NCBI GenBank assembly: GCA_965364735.1
Contig: CBDTYW010000046.1
Span: 1 to 18,139, forward strand
DNA: 18,139 nucleotides
Origin: CBDTYW01 sp965364735
Lineage (GTDB): Bacteria > Actinomycetota > Nitriliruptoria > Nitriliruptorales > Nitriliruptoraceae
Reading direction: 5' to 3'
The stretch's first letter is position 1. The number at the start of each line of letters is the position of its first letter. The notes beneath the pieces are model-generated. The model was not told where the DNA came from. It saw only the letters and a program-made list of their open reading frames with translations, and did not search any database. The position numbers and the translations under genes were made by a program. Of this stretch, positions 7,999 to 14,860 are shown piece by piece.

Positions 7999-8093
7999 GG
8001 GGACTCCTCAGGCTCGATGCAGGTACGAGCATGCCGCCTCGTCCGCCCCGACACGACACACTGGCGACGCAACGACTGAGGGAGAGCACCCGG

Positions 8094-9035
8094 ATGGCCG
8101 GTGGACTGATCGGACTGCTGGACGACGTCGCGTCGCTGGCCAAGCTCGCAGCGGCCTCGCTCGACGACATCGGTGCTGCCGCCGGCAAGGCGTCCGCGAA
8201 GGCTGCCGGCGTCGTCATCGATGATGCCGCCGTCACCCCGCAGTACGTGGCGGGCCTCGCCGCGAACCGCGAGATCCCGATCATCAAGAGCATCGCGAAG
8301 GGCTCGTTCCGCAACAAGCTCGTCTTCATCCTCCCTGTCGCCCTCCTGCTCAGCGAGGTCCTGCCGGGCCTGCTGACCCCGATCCTGATGCTCGGTGGCG
8401 GGTACCTCGCGTACGAGGCCGTCCACAAGATCTGGGGCGCCCTCAGCGGCCACGACCACGACAGCTCGGAGAGCGCGGAGAAGAAGACCGAGGCCGAGGT
8501 CATCGCCGGGGCGGTCCGCACGGACCTGATCCTCTCTGCCGAGATCATGGTCATCGCCCTGAACGAGGTGGCTGCCGAAACGCTCGTCTCACGCGCGCTC
8601 ATCCTCGCGGTCGTCGCGGTCCTGATCACCATCGTCGTCTACGGCTCGGTCGCCGTCATCGTCAAGATGGACGATCTCGGCCTCCGGCTCGCCAGCCAGG
8701 CGCAGGGGACCATCGCCTCCGTCGGTCGGGCGTTGGTCACCGGCATGCCGAAGGTGCTCGTGGTGCTCTCCGTGGTCGGGACCGCTGCCATGCTCTGGGT
8801 CGGCGGCCACATCGAGCTCATCGGGCTGGACGAGCTCGGATGGCACGCGCCCTACGACCTCGTCCATGGCCTCGAGGGGACGATCTCCGAGGCGATCGGC
8901 TTCGCCGAGGGCTTCGTCGCATGGGTCGTCAACACCATCGGGTCTGCGATCCTCGGACTCATCGTCGGCGTGCCGCTGGTCGCTGCACAGGTCGCCTACG
9001 CGTCGCGCAGCGGCAACGAGGTGTCAGCTCACTGA
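8094..9035 (+). CDS. YedI/DUF808 family inner-membrane protein
   Basis: The 313-residue product is close to the roughly 305 residues of E. coli YedI and matches DUF808 from its first residues: AGGLIGLLDDVASLAK, then DDAAVTPQYVAGL and ANREIPIIKSIAKGSFRNKL. Hydrophobic segments lie at about 76-106 (probably two spans), 168-190, 218-240 and 274-302. A charged His/Asp/Ser/Glu stretch at 119-135 probably sits outside the membrane. The function of the family is unknown. The start is the ATG at 8094, supported by GAGGGAGAG seven bases upstream; an in-frame ATG at 8031 adds only unconserved Pro/Arg-rich residues. The gene is divergent from the aldolase. It is followed after 74 bp by the DUF427 gene, with a hairpin between. 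Confidence 0.88.
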   Translation: MAGGLIGLLDDVASLAKLAAASLDDIGAAAGKASAKAAGVVIDDAAVTPQYVAGLAANREIPIIKSIAKGSFRNKLVFILPVALLLSEVLPGLLTPILMLGGGYLAYEAVHKIWGALSGHDHDSSESAEKKTEAEVIAGAVRTDLILSAEIMVIALNEVAAETLVSRALILAVVAVLITIVVYGSVAVIVKMDDLGLRLASQAQGTIASVGRALVTGMPKVLVVLSVVGTAAMLWVGGHIELIGLDELGWHAPYDLVHGLEGTISEAIGFAEGFVAWVVNTIGSAILGLIVGVPLVAAQVAYASRSGNEVSAH

Positions 9036-9060
9036 CGATCCGCGGCGTGCACGGGAAGCC

Positions 9061-9081
9061 TCGACGCCCCGCGGGCGTTGA
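9061..9081 (+). terminator. Stem-loop between the yedI-like and DUF427 genes
   Basis: TCGACGCCC (9061-9069) pairs with GGGCGTTGA (9073-9081) through 9 bp including one G-U pair, with a three-base loop. It lies 25 bases after the stop at 9035 and 28 bases before the next start. No T tract follows. It may end the first transcript or be part of a leader. Confidence 0.4.
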
Positions 9082-9109
9082 CACCCCTGTCCAACCTCAG
9101 GAGCCGCTC

Positions 9110-9394
9110 ATGCCGCGCGCCATCTTCAACGACACCGTCATCGCCGAGTCCGACCAGACGGTCGTCGTCGAGGGCAACCACTACTTCCCGCCGTCCTCGA
9201 TCAAGCGCGAGTACTTCGAGGACGTCTCCACGACCACGGTCTGCCCGTGGAAGGGGACCGCGAGCTACTACGACGTGGTGGTCGACGGCAAGCGCGACGG
9301 CGGAGCGGCGTGGTACTACCCCGCCCCGAAGGACGCCGCGAAGGAGATCGTCGACCACGTCGCGTTCTGGAAGAACGTGCGCGTCGAGGACTGA
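9110..9394 (+). CDS. DUF427 domain protein
   Basis: This is a small soluble protein of 94 residues and consists entirely of the DUF427 domain. It shows the family features: an N-terminal strand MPRAIFNDTVIAESDQTVVVEGN, here split as MPRAIFNDTVIAESD and TVVVEGN, then YFPPSSIKREYFE, the motif CPWKGTASYYDV, and AWYYPAPK followed by FWKNVRVE. No enzymatic activity is established for the family, although it was once suggested to resemble nucleotidyltransferases. The ATG at 9110 is supported by AGGAG about six bases upstream. A TTGACA at 9078 has no matching -10 box. The neighbours give no clear functional hint. A nested stem-loop begins 12 bases after its stop. Confidence 0.85.
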   Translation: MPRAIFNDTVIAESDQTVVVEGNHYFPPSSIKREYFEDVSTTTVCPWKGTASYYDVVVDGKRDGGAAWYYPAPKDAAKEIVDHVAFWKNVRVED

Positions 9395-9405
9395 GGACGC
9401 GCAGC

Positions 9406-9445
9406 CCGGACGTCGCTGGGGCACGCTGGTGCTCCTGTCGTCCGG
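9406..9445 (+). promoter_or_regulatory. Nested RNA stem-loop before the secreted-protein gene
   Basis: The outer stem CCGGACG (9406-9412) pairs with CGTCCGG (9439-9445). The inner stem GGGGCAC (9418-9424) pairs with GTGCTCC (9429-9435) with one G-U pair and a GCTG loop. The outer stem covers the first two bases of the GGAG at 9444-9447 that serves the GTG at 9455. It could terminate the DUF427 transcript or mask the ribosome binding site. Confidence 0.4.
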
Positions 9446-9454
9446 AGAAGCCGC

Positions 9455-10561
9455 GTGCATGTTCGCTCCGTCGCCTGCGCGTGCCTGCTCGCGCTGGTCG
9501 TCGTGCTGGTCCCATCGGTCGCGTCCGGCCACGGGGCGGCGCTCGACTTCGAGATCCGCGTCGACGCCGTCACGCCCGCGATCGCGGGCGTCACGGTCCG
9601 GGCTGACCAGGTCGCCAGCGGGGCGCTGACGCTGATCAACGACGGCCCCTCCACCGTCGAGGTCCTCGACGAGGACGGCCGTCCGTTCCTGCGGATCGCG
9701 CCGGACCGCGTCGAGGGCGATCTCGCGCGCGCTGCTTGGTACGCGAGCGTTGACAGCGACGGAGCGTTCGTCTCCCGGACCGAGGCCGGACCCGTGGGGC
9801 CGACGGTCCCGCCCCGATGGGAGGTCGTCGCGCGCGCGAACCGCTGGACGTGGTTCGACCATCGACCCCACCCCCGTGACCTCGTGGTCGCGACCCAGGT
9901 CCTCGCGTCGCTCGTCCCCGCCGACGTCGCGCGCTGGCGGGTCCCGCTGCGCGTGGACGACGTCGACGTCGAGGTGTCCGGTCGGCTCGTGTTCGTCCCG
10001 ATCGTGGGGGAGTACGTCGCGCGGCTCGACCGAGAGGTCGACGGCGTCGAGCAGCTCGCGGTCCTGCCCGGCATCGTGCCCGGGCTCTTCCTGAACGCTG
10101 GCGACGCAGACGTCGAGGTCGCAGGAGCCGACGGCGAGCCGTTCCTGGTGTTCGGTGACGGCAAGGTCATGGCCAACATCCGCAGCCCCTCGTGGTTCCG
10201 CCACGCGCTGTCGTCTTCCGCGACCGACCTCCCGGCCATCGCCGCCGACGCTGCTGCGGCACCGGTCTTCGAGCAGGTTGCCTCGAGCCCCGCGTTCGGG
10301 TGGCTCGAGGGCCGGCTTGAGGCCGGGACGCTCGCGTCACCGGAGAACCCGCTGACGCGCCAGAAGGTGCGTGACTGGACGATCCCGATGACCATCGACG
10401 GCGCAGAGACCTCTGCGGCCGGCTCGACGTCATGGGTGCCGTTCGGGAGCGAGGAGCCGGGCGAGGAGAACCCGATGATCGGCTGGGGTCTCGCGCTCGC
10501 GACCCTCGGCATCGCGGCGTTCGCTGCGCGACGTCAGCGGCGGGCGGATCCGGAAGCCTGA
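9455..10561 (+). CDS. Secreted, C-terminally anchored protein of unknown function
   Basis: I do not recognise a characterised family, although similar hypothetical proteins seem to occur in actinobacteria. The 368-residue product starts with a signal peptide (residues 1 to about 25, a short basic N-terminus, a Leu/Val core, then PSVASGHG). Cleavage after VASG would leave His as the first residue; cleavage after SVA is equally possible. The mature region is rich in beta-strand-like Val/Asp/Glu stretches, with ALTLINDGPSTVEVLDEDG and PPRWEVV near WTWFDHRPHPRD. A hydrophobic segment at about 341-358 followed by ARRQRR predicts a C-terminal membrane anchor with most of the protein outside. The start is GTG at 9455 with GGAG seven bases upstream. 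It converges on a small membrane-protein gene, with only three bases between stops. Confidence 0.75.
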   Translation: MHVRSVACACLLALVVVLVPSVASGHGAALDFEIRVDAVTPAIAGVTVRADQVASGALTLINDGPSTVEVLDEDGRPFLRIAPDRVEGDLARAAWYASVDSDGAFVSRTEAGPVGPTVPPRWEVVARANRWTWFDHRPHPRDLVVATQVLASLVPADVARWRVPLRVDDVDVEVSGRLVFVPIVGEYVARLDREVDGVEQLAVLPGIVPGLFLNAGDADVEVAGADGEPFLVFGDGKVMANIRSPSWFRHALSSSATDLPAIAADAAAAPVFEQVASSPAFGWLEGRLEAGTLASPENPLTRQKVRDWTIPMTIDGAETSAAGSTSWVPFGSEEPGEENPMIGWGLALATLGIAAFAARRQRRADPEA

Positions 10562-10570
10562 GGCTCAGGC
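10556..10570. repeat. 15-base palindrome over two convergent stop codons
   Basis: GCCTGAG-G-CTCAGGC contains the TGA of the secreted-protein gene (10559-10561) and, on the other strand, the stop of the facing gene (10565-10567). Its 13 bases CTGAGGCTCAGGC recur at 17336-17348, again over two convergent stops. Confidence 0.7.
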
Positions 10571-10978
10571 GGAGCCCGCGACCTCGCGATCGCCCATCAC
10601 CCACTTCGCGAAGTCGACGGCGTCGAACGCGAGCGAGACGCTGTTCGTCGCGGCGATCAACGCCGCGTAGAACTTCTCCCGCGTCGCGGCGTCCTGCGAC
10701 CGCAGCCGCTCGACCGCGACCTTGACGGTCCACGGGTAGAGCAGCAGGTGCGCGCCGGACAGCGACGAGCTGAGCCCACGCTCCTTGACCAAGATCGCGA
10801 CGTTGACCGGGCCCCAGCCGGCCATCGCCATCGCCGTCGTGCGGCCGGTCGGGGTGTCGAGCTCCCGGACGGCATGGGCGTTGATCGCGACGAGCCACGC
10901 GACCCAGACCTGCACCCAGGTGTCGAGGGCGCGGAACGACCTCCACACGTCGGTGGCGAGCTTCGCGAGGTCGGACAT
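10565..10978 (-). CDS. Small membrane protein of unknown function
   Basis: The 137-residue product has about four hydrophobic segments (20-36, 46-63, 73-90 and 104-120). The first begins with LDTWVQVWVAWLVAINAHAV, here exactly twenty residues, and the C-terminal end is SLAFDAVDFAKWVMGDR. Both patterns resemble a family of small uncharacterised bacterial membrane proteins that end with D-x-x-D-x-x-x-W-x-x-G-D/E-R, but I cannot name it. The start is the ATG at 10978, with GGAG five bases upstream. A longer upstream reading frame lacks a good site. It is divergent from proS across 86 bp and converges on the secreted-protein gene with three bases between stops. Confidence 0.65.
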   Translation of the reverse strand: MSDLAKLATDVWRSFRALDTWVQVWVAWLVAINAHAVRELDTPTGRTTAMAMAGWGPVNVAILVKERGLSSSLSGAHLLLYPWTVKVAVERLRSQDAATREKFYAALIAATNSVSLAFDAVDFAKWVMGDREVAGSA

Positions 10979-11004
10979 GCTGGCTCCGTGGGGGCGGTTG
11001 GCTG

Positions 11005-11015
11005 GGCAGTCTGCC
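11005..11015. promoter_or_regulatory. Short dyad GGCAG-T-CTGCC upstream of proS
   Basis: The perfect 5-bp dyad ends 8 bases before the TACGCT hexamer and so overlaps the region between the proS -35 and -10 positions. It lies in the spacer shared with the divergent small membrane-protein gene. An operator role is inferred. Confidence 0.2.
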
Positions 11016-11023
11016 GGGTCGCC

Positions 11024-11029
11024 TACGCT
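11024..11029 (+). promoter_or_regulatory. Putative -10 hexamer TACGCT for proS
   Basis: TACGCT, followed by CACG as at 3684, lies 35 bases before the proS ATG. A TTGGCT at 10998 is the only -35-like string, but its 20-base spacing is too long to trust. Confidence 0.4.
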
Positions 11030-11064
11030 CACGCATCGTCGCACCGATCCGGGAAGCACCAGCC

Positions 11065-12525
11065 ATGGCCAAGAAGAACGAGCACGGCGTCACGCCCATG
11101 AGCGAGGACGTGAGCGCTTGGTACAACGAGGTGATCGCCAAGGCGAACCTCGCCACCAACGGGCCGGCACGCGGGTCGATGATCATCAAGCCGTACGGCT
11201 TCGCGATCTGGGAGCTGATCCAGTCCCAGCTCGACCAGCGCTTCAAGGACACCGGCCACGTCAACGCGTACTTCCCGTTGTTCATCCCGAAGTCCTACCT
11301 CGAGCGCGAGGCCGAGCACGTCGAGGGCTTCGCGCCCGAGCTCGCCGTCGTCACGCACGGCGGGGGCAAGGAGCTCGAGGAGCCGCTCGTCGTGCGGCCA
11401 ACCTCCGAGACCGTCATCGGCGAGGCGTACGCGAACTGGATCTCCAGCTACCGCGACCTGCCGCTGCTGATCAACCAGTGGGCCAACGTCGTCCGCTGGG
11501 AGCTGCGTCCGCGGATGTTCCTGCGCACCACCGAGTTCCTCTGGCAGGAGGGTCACACCGCCCACGCCACCAAGGAAGAGGCCGTCGAAGAGACCCTCAA
11601 GATGTGGGGCGTCTACGCGGAGTTCGCCGAGAACGTCGTCGCGATCCCGATGATCAAGGGTGAGAAGACGGCCGGCGAGCGCTTCGCCGGCGCCGAGCAG
11701 ACCTACACGATCGAAGGGATGATGCGCGACGGCAAGGCCCTCCAGTCCGGCACGTCGCACTACCTCGGGACGAACTTCTCGAAGGCCTTCGACATCACCT
11801 ACACGAGCCGCGAGAACACCGTCGAGCTCGCCCACACGACGTCGTGGGGCATGTCCACGCGCATGGTCGGTGCGATGATCCTCGCCCACGGCGACGACGA
11901 CGGCCTCGTGATTCCGCCGCGGCTCGCGCCTGTGCAGGTCATCATCATCCCGATCGGTCGCAAGGCCGACGGCGAGGCGACCGCCGCCAAGGCCCACGAG
12001 CTCGCCGCCCAGCTGAAGGCGCAGGGGATCCGCGTCGAGGTCGACGACCGCGATCAGGGTCCCGGGTTCCGCATCAAGGACGCGGAGCTGCGCGGCATCC
12101 CCTTCAAGGCAGAGCTGGGGCCACGAGACCTCGAGGCCGGCCACGTCCTGCTGAGCGCCCGCATCGGGGAGCGCGACGAAAAGGGCTGGCCCGTCAAGAC
12201 CGAGCTCGCCTTCGCCGAGTTCGCCACCTCGATGCCGGACCGCCTGGACGCCTACCACCACGTCCTGCTCGAGCGTGCTCGCACCTTCCGGGACGAGCAC
12301 ACGTCGTCGGTGGACAGCTGGGAGGCGTTCGCGGAGCAGACCTCGATCGGGTTCGCCATCGCCCTTCACTGTGGACGCCCCGAGTGCGAGGACGACATCA
12401 AGGCCGTCACGAAGGCGACGCCCCGCTGCATCCCCGAGATCGCGGACGCCGAGGAGGGCTCCTGCATCCGCTGTGGCCAGCCGTCGGCCTACGGTCAGCG
12501 CGTGATCTTCTCCCGCGCCTACTGA
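11065..12525 (+). CDS. proS: Prolyl-tRNA synthetase, archaeal/eukaryotic type
   Basis: ProRS charges tRNA-Pro with proline in the cytosol. The 486-residue protein lacks the large editing insertion of the common bacterial type and has instead the short archaeal/eukaryotic-like layout. Class II motif 2 is at about 144-165 (RWELRPRMFLRTTEFLWQEG). Motif 3 is at about 262-285 (GMSTRMVGAMILAHGDDDG) with Arg266. An anticodon-binding domain follows at about 290-400. The C-terminal zinc domain has Cys436, Cys441, Cys467 and Cys470; the spacing matches my memory of the Thermus thermophilus enzyme. The last residue is Tyr, as in that class. The ATG at 11065 is preceded by GGGAAG. The gene converges on the SUFU gene, with two bases between stops. 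Confidence 0.97.
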   Translation: MAKKNEHGVTPMSEDVSAWYNEVIAKANLATNGPARGSMIIKPYGFAIWELIQSQLDQRFKDTGHVNAYFPLFIPKSYLEREAEHVEGFAPELAVVTHGGGKELEEPLVVRPTSETVIGEAYANWISSYRDLPLLINQWANVVRWELRPRMFLRTTEFLWQEGHTAHATKEEAVEETLKMWGVYAEFAENVVAIPMIKGEKTAGERFAGAEQTYTIEGMMRDGKALQSGTSHYLGTNFSKAFDITYTSRENTVELAHTTSWGMSTRMVGAMILAHGDDDGLVIPPRLAPVQVIIIPIGRKADGEATAAKAHELAAQLKAQGIRVEVDDRDQGPGFRIKDAELRGIPFKAELGPRDLEAGHVLLSARIGERDEKGWPVKTELAFAEFATSMPDRLDAYHHVLLERARTFRDEHTSSVDSWEAFAEQTSIGFAIALHCGRPECEDDIKAVTKATPRCIPEIADAEEGSCIRCGQPSAYGQRVIFSRAY

Positions 12526-12531
12526 CGTCAG
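12522..12531. repeat. Palindrome CTGACGTCAG over two convergent stop codons
   Basis: This 10-base perfect palindrome holds the proS stop (12523-12525) and the SUFU-gene stop on the opposite strand (12528-12530). Confidence 0.65.
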
Positions 12532-13586
12532 CCGATCGTCTCGGTCTCGTTGCCCTCCTGGTCGCGGATGACCGACGGGACGACGCGGATCGTGATGTCG
12601 CCGAGCTCCGGATGCGTCGTCTCGCCGCGCACGGGCTCGATGGCGGCGATCGCTGCGACCGCTGCGTCGCTCAAGGACACGACGCAGAGCTCGAGGTCGC
12701 CGTCGTTGCGGATCTCGAAGGCGGTCTCGCCCGGCTGGAACGAGATGAAGTGCGTCGGTGACTCGATGACGAACCCTCGGCCGTGCGGAAGCCGGCCAGC
12801 GAAGGCGCGTCCCACCGCGCGGATCGCCAGCGCCCCGATCTCGATCACGAGTCCCGCGTCGGTGCGCTCCCACGTCAGGTGACCGATGGCCGTGCCGGAC
12901 TGCGACGAGCCCTCGCGTGCCGCGCCGGCCGCAGCAGAGGCCGCGAAGTCGGGGTCAGCGAGTGCTGAAGCACGACCGAGGTCCGTGACGAGCAACGGGT
13001 GCTTGCGCTCGAGCAGCTGGAGGAACCGGGCCGTGTCCCAGCTCTGCGCGAGCTCCAGCTCGTCGGTCGTGATCCCGACGATCTGCAGGAACTCGACCGC
13101 GCCGTTCGGCGTGTCGAGGGCCTCCAGCTGCGCGTCGTTGGCGAACGCGATCGCGTGCAGGGCCGTCTCCTCCTCGGTGGCGATGGGACCGTTCGCGGAG
13201 AGGTGGTGTCCTTCACCGAAGACCATGCCGCTCGTGAACACGTAGCGCGCGAGGTTCTGCATGAGGTTCGCGGGCCAGACCGGCGCGTCGCCGGTGGCGG
13301 CCGGGTCGCGGCGCAGCCGCATCGTCATCTCGAAGCCCCAACCGCTGATGCCGGGGTTGTCGGAGACCTTGTCGTAGAGCTCGCTGAACCCGTAGCTCAC
13401 GTAGTGCCAGTGGGGGACCGGCGCGTCGACCTCGTAGATGCTGATCCCGTCGAGCGGGTCCGGCCCGCCCATCGAGGCCTTGACCATCGTGGCGAGGTGC
13501 ACGGGAGTTTGGTTGCCGTGCAGCGACGTCATCGCCGCCTCGATCGCGTCCCACCCGCTCGTGGGGGCCTGGATCTCGTCGGTCAT
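12528..13586 (-). CDS. Suppressor-of-fused (SUFU) domain protein
   Basis: The 352-residue product carries the SUFU fold known from the animal Hedgehog regulator and from many bacterial proteins. The N-terminal domain (about 10-195) has the diagnostic run PHWHYVSYGFSELYDK (59-73 region) followed by SGWGFEMTMRL (81-91) and NLMQNLARYVF. A linker rich in Ala and Ser (about 205-235) joins a second domain (about 240-330) with LAIRAVGRAFAGRLPHGRGF. Bacterial SUFU proteins have been linked to immunity against polymorphic toxins, but no toxin-like gene flanks this one. The ATG at 13586 is chosen because it precedes the conserved region by a normal distance; the upstream site is weak. The gene is divergent from the phosphatase operon and faces proS. 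The role in this cell is unknown. Confidence 0.85.
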   Translation of the reverse strand: MTDEIQAPTSGWDAIEAAMTSLHGNQTPVHLATMVKASMGGPDPLDGISIYEVDAPVPHWHYVSYGFSELYDKVSDNPGISGWGFEMTMRLRRDPAATGDAPVWPANLMQNLARYVFTSGMVFGEGHHLSANGPIATEEETALHAIAFANDAQLEALDTPNGAVEFLQIVGITTDELELAQSWDTARFLQLLERKHPLLVTDLGRASALADPDFAASAAAGAAREGSSQSGTAIGHLTWERTDAGLVIEIGALAIRAVGRAFAGRLPHGRGFVIESPTHFISFQPGETAFEIRNDGDLELCVVSLSDAAVAAIAAIEPVRGETTHPELGDITIRVVPSVIRDQEGNETETIG

Positions 13587-13695
13587 GGTCGTCCCGGTCG
13601 TGTCGTCGGTGAGGCGGCCAGTCCATCACATCGACGTGCAACCTCCCGAACGGTCCGGTCGGAGCACGCCGTACGCCACGATGGTCGACATCCAG

Positions 13696-13726
13696 CGGGC
13701 CGGCGACGGTTAGAGTCGCCGGCCCG
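13696..13726. promoter_or_regulatory. Perfect 12-bp dyad over the phosphatase-operon promoter
   Basis: CGGGCCGGCGAC (13696-13707) is the exact inverse of GTCGCCGGCCCG (13715-13726), separated by GGTTAGA. The putative -10 TAGAGT starts in the loop and enters the right arm. It lies between two divergent genes, where a terminator has no obvious use, so an operator or a DNA cruciform-type site is the better reading. Confidence 0.55.
13711..13716 (+). promoter_or_regulatory. Putative -10 hexamer TAGAGT for the phosphatase operon
   Basis: TAGAGT lies 31 bases before the GTG start at 13748. The best -35-like string, TCGACA at 13686, is spaced too far. The hexamer is buried in a 12-bp dyad. Confidence 0.4.
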
Positions 13727-13747
13727 TCCAGCAGCCCAGGAGACGAC

Positions 13748-14389
13748 GTGCCGACGATCCTCTTGATCCGACACGCGAGGACCGCGACGACCGGCACGGT
13801 CCTCTACGGCCGCTCGCCGGGCGTCGACCTCTCGGATGAGGGCCGCGGGCAGGCCGCCGGGACCGCGGAGTGGCTCTCGGGACGAAGGCTGGCCGCCGTG
13901 TACGCATCGCCCATGGAGCGCGCGCAGCAGACCGCCGCCCCGATCGCGGCGAACGCGAAGCGCGAGATCCAGGTCGTCGACGGGATCAACGAGGTCGACT
14001 TCGGCGACTGGACCAACCGCAAGCTCGCGGCGCTGCGCAAGCGCAAGGACTGGGCGCAGGTCCAGACGACACCATCGCGCTGGCGCTTCCCGGGAGGCGA
14101 GTCTTTCGCGGAGTCGCAGGTCCGCATGGTCAGCGCGATCGAGGAGATCGCGGCGAGCCACACGGCCAAGCAGACGGTTGCGGTCGTCAGCCACGCGGAC
14201 ACGATCAAGGCGGCGGTCGCGTGGTTCCTCGGGACTCCGCTGGATACGTTCCAACGCATCCATGTCTCGCCGGCCTCGGTGACCGAGGTCGTCCTCCGCA
14301 AGGGCCACGCACCCTTCATCGTCCGGGTCAACCATGTCCCGACGCCGCACGCCCCGATCTCCCTCGACGACCGAGAGCCCGCCTCGTGA
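13748..14389 (+). CDS. Histidine phosphatase, MSMEG_4193 family
   Basis: The 213-residue product is a cytosolic member of the phosphoglycerate mutase-like histidine phosphatase superfamily. The catalytic His9 is in LLIRHART, with RHA in place of the more usual RHG. Arg22 in YGRSPGVDLSDEG, the ASPMERAQQTA helix, the acidic INEVDFGDW, and His149 in VVSHADTIK complete the active site. The physiological substrate is unknown; mycobacterial relatives have been described as acid phosphatases. The start is GTG at 13748, with AGGAG five bases upstream. The stop overlaps the start of the DUF3090 gene (GTGA), so the two are almost certainly translationally coupled. This family lies with DUF3090 and SCO1664-type genes across actinobacteria, often near mshC of mycothiol synthesis. 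Confidence 0.92.
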   Translation: MPTILLIRHARTATTGTVLYGRSPGVDLSDEGRGQAAGTAEWLSGRRLAAVYASPMERAQQTAAPIAANAKREIQVVDGINEVDFGDWTNRKLAALRKRKDWAQVQTTPSRWRFPGGESFAESQVRMVSAIEEIAASHTAKQTVAVVSHADTIKAAVAWFLGTPLDTFQRIHVSPASVTEVVLRKGHAPFIVRVNHVPTPHAPISLDDREPAS

Positions 14390-14856
14390 CCACCTACTCG
14401 TTCGACCGTCCCGAGCACGTCACCGCGGACTTCGTCGGGGTGCCCGGCAGCCGGACGTTCCTCGTCCAGGTCGAGGACGATGAACAGCGCCTCGCCGTGG
14501 TGCTCGAGAAGCAGCAGGTCGCCGCCATCGCTGAGGCGGTGACGGAGATGCTGGACCGGCTCGACCTCGTTCCCGCCATCCACTGGGACGAGGCGTCGAT
14601 GAAGCTCCGTGAGCCGCTCGAGGAGCGCTTCCGTGCGGGCGGGCTGTCGATCGGGCTCGACGCGGAGGCGCGGACGATGGCGCTGACGTTCGAGGAGATC
14701 CTCGCCGACGACGAGGACGGTGCGCCCGACGAGCTCGTCATCACGATCGATGCAGAGCAGGCGCGGCGCCTTGCGGCTCACGCTGCCGAGATCATCGGCA
14801 AGGGGCTGCCGAAGGTCGATCCGTCGACCAACGGACACGGCCCGGCGGTGCGCTGA
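14386..14856 (+). CDS. DUF3090 family protein
   Basis: The 156-residue protein matches the actinobacterial DUF3090 family (TIGR03847): it opens with TTYSFDRPEHVTADFVGVPG and continues with RTFLVQVEDDEQRLAVVLEKQQV, here cited as RTFLVQVEDDE and VLEKQQVAAIAEAV. A central FEEILADDEDG and a C-terminal helix rich in Ala and Glu with EAEQARR-like sequence (DAEQARRLAAHA) follow. No signal peptide or membrane segment is visible and no function is known. The GTG start at 14386 overlaps the phosphatase stop by four bases. The SCO1664-type gene follows after only four bases. The invariable placing between a phosphatase and a kinase-like protein suggests a substrate, adaptor or regulator, but that is inference. 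Confidence 0.9.
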   Translation: MTTYSFDRPEHVTADFVGVPGSRTFLVQVEDDEQRLAVVLEKQQVAAIAEAVTEMLDRLDLVPAIHWDEASMKLREPLEERFRAGGLSIGLDAEARTMALTFEEILADDEDGAPDELVITIDAEQARRLAAHAAEIIGKGLPKVDPSTNGHGPAVR

Positions 14857-14860
14857 GCCG

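Noticed and set aside
8012..8034. GCTCG / CGAGC inverted repeat and TACGAG string in the aldolase-yedI spacer
   Set aside because: Only five paired bases with a nine-base loop, and TACGAG lacks the final T of the -10 form, so neither is distinguishable from chance.
9078..9083. TTGACA, a consensus -35 box before the DUF427 gene
   Set aside because: No TANNNT hexamer follows at 16-19 bases; that position overlaps the ribosome binding site, and the string is part of a hairpin arm.
11029..12873. 614-codon minus-strand frame opposite proS
   Set aside because: It spans proS and part of the SUFU gene and has skewed composition typical of a mirror frame.
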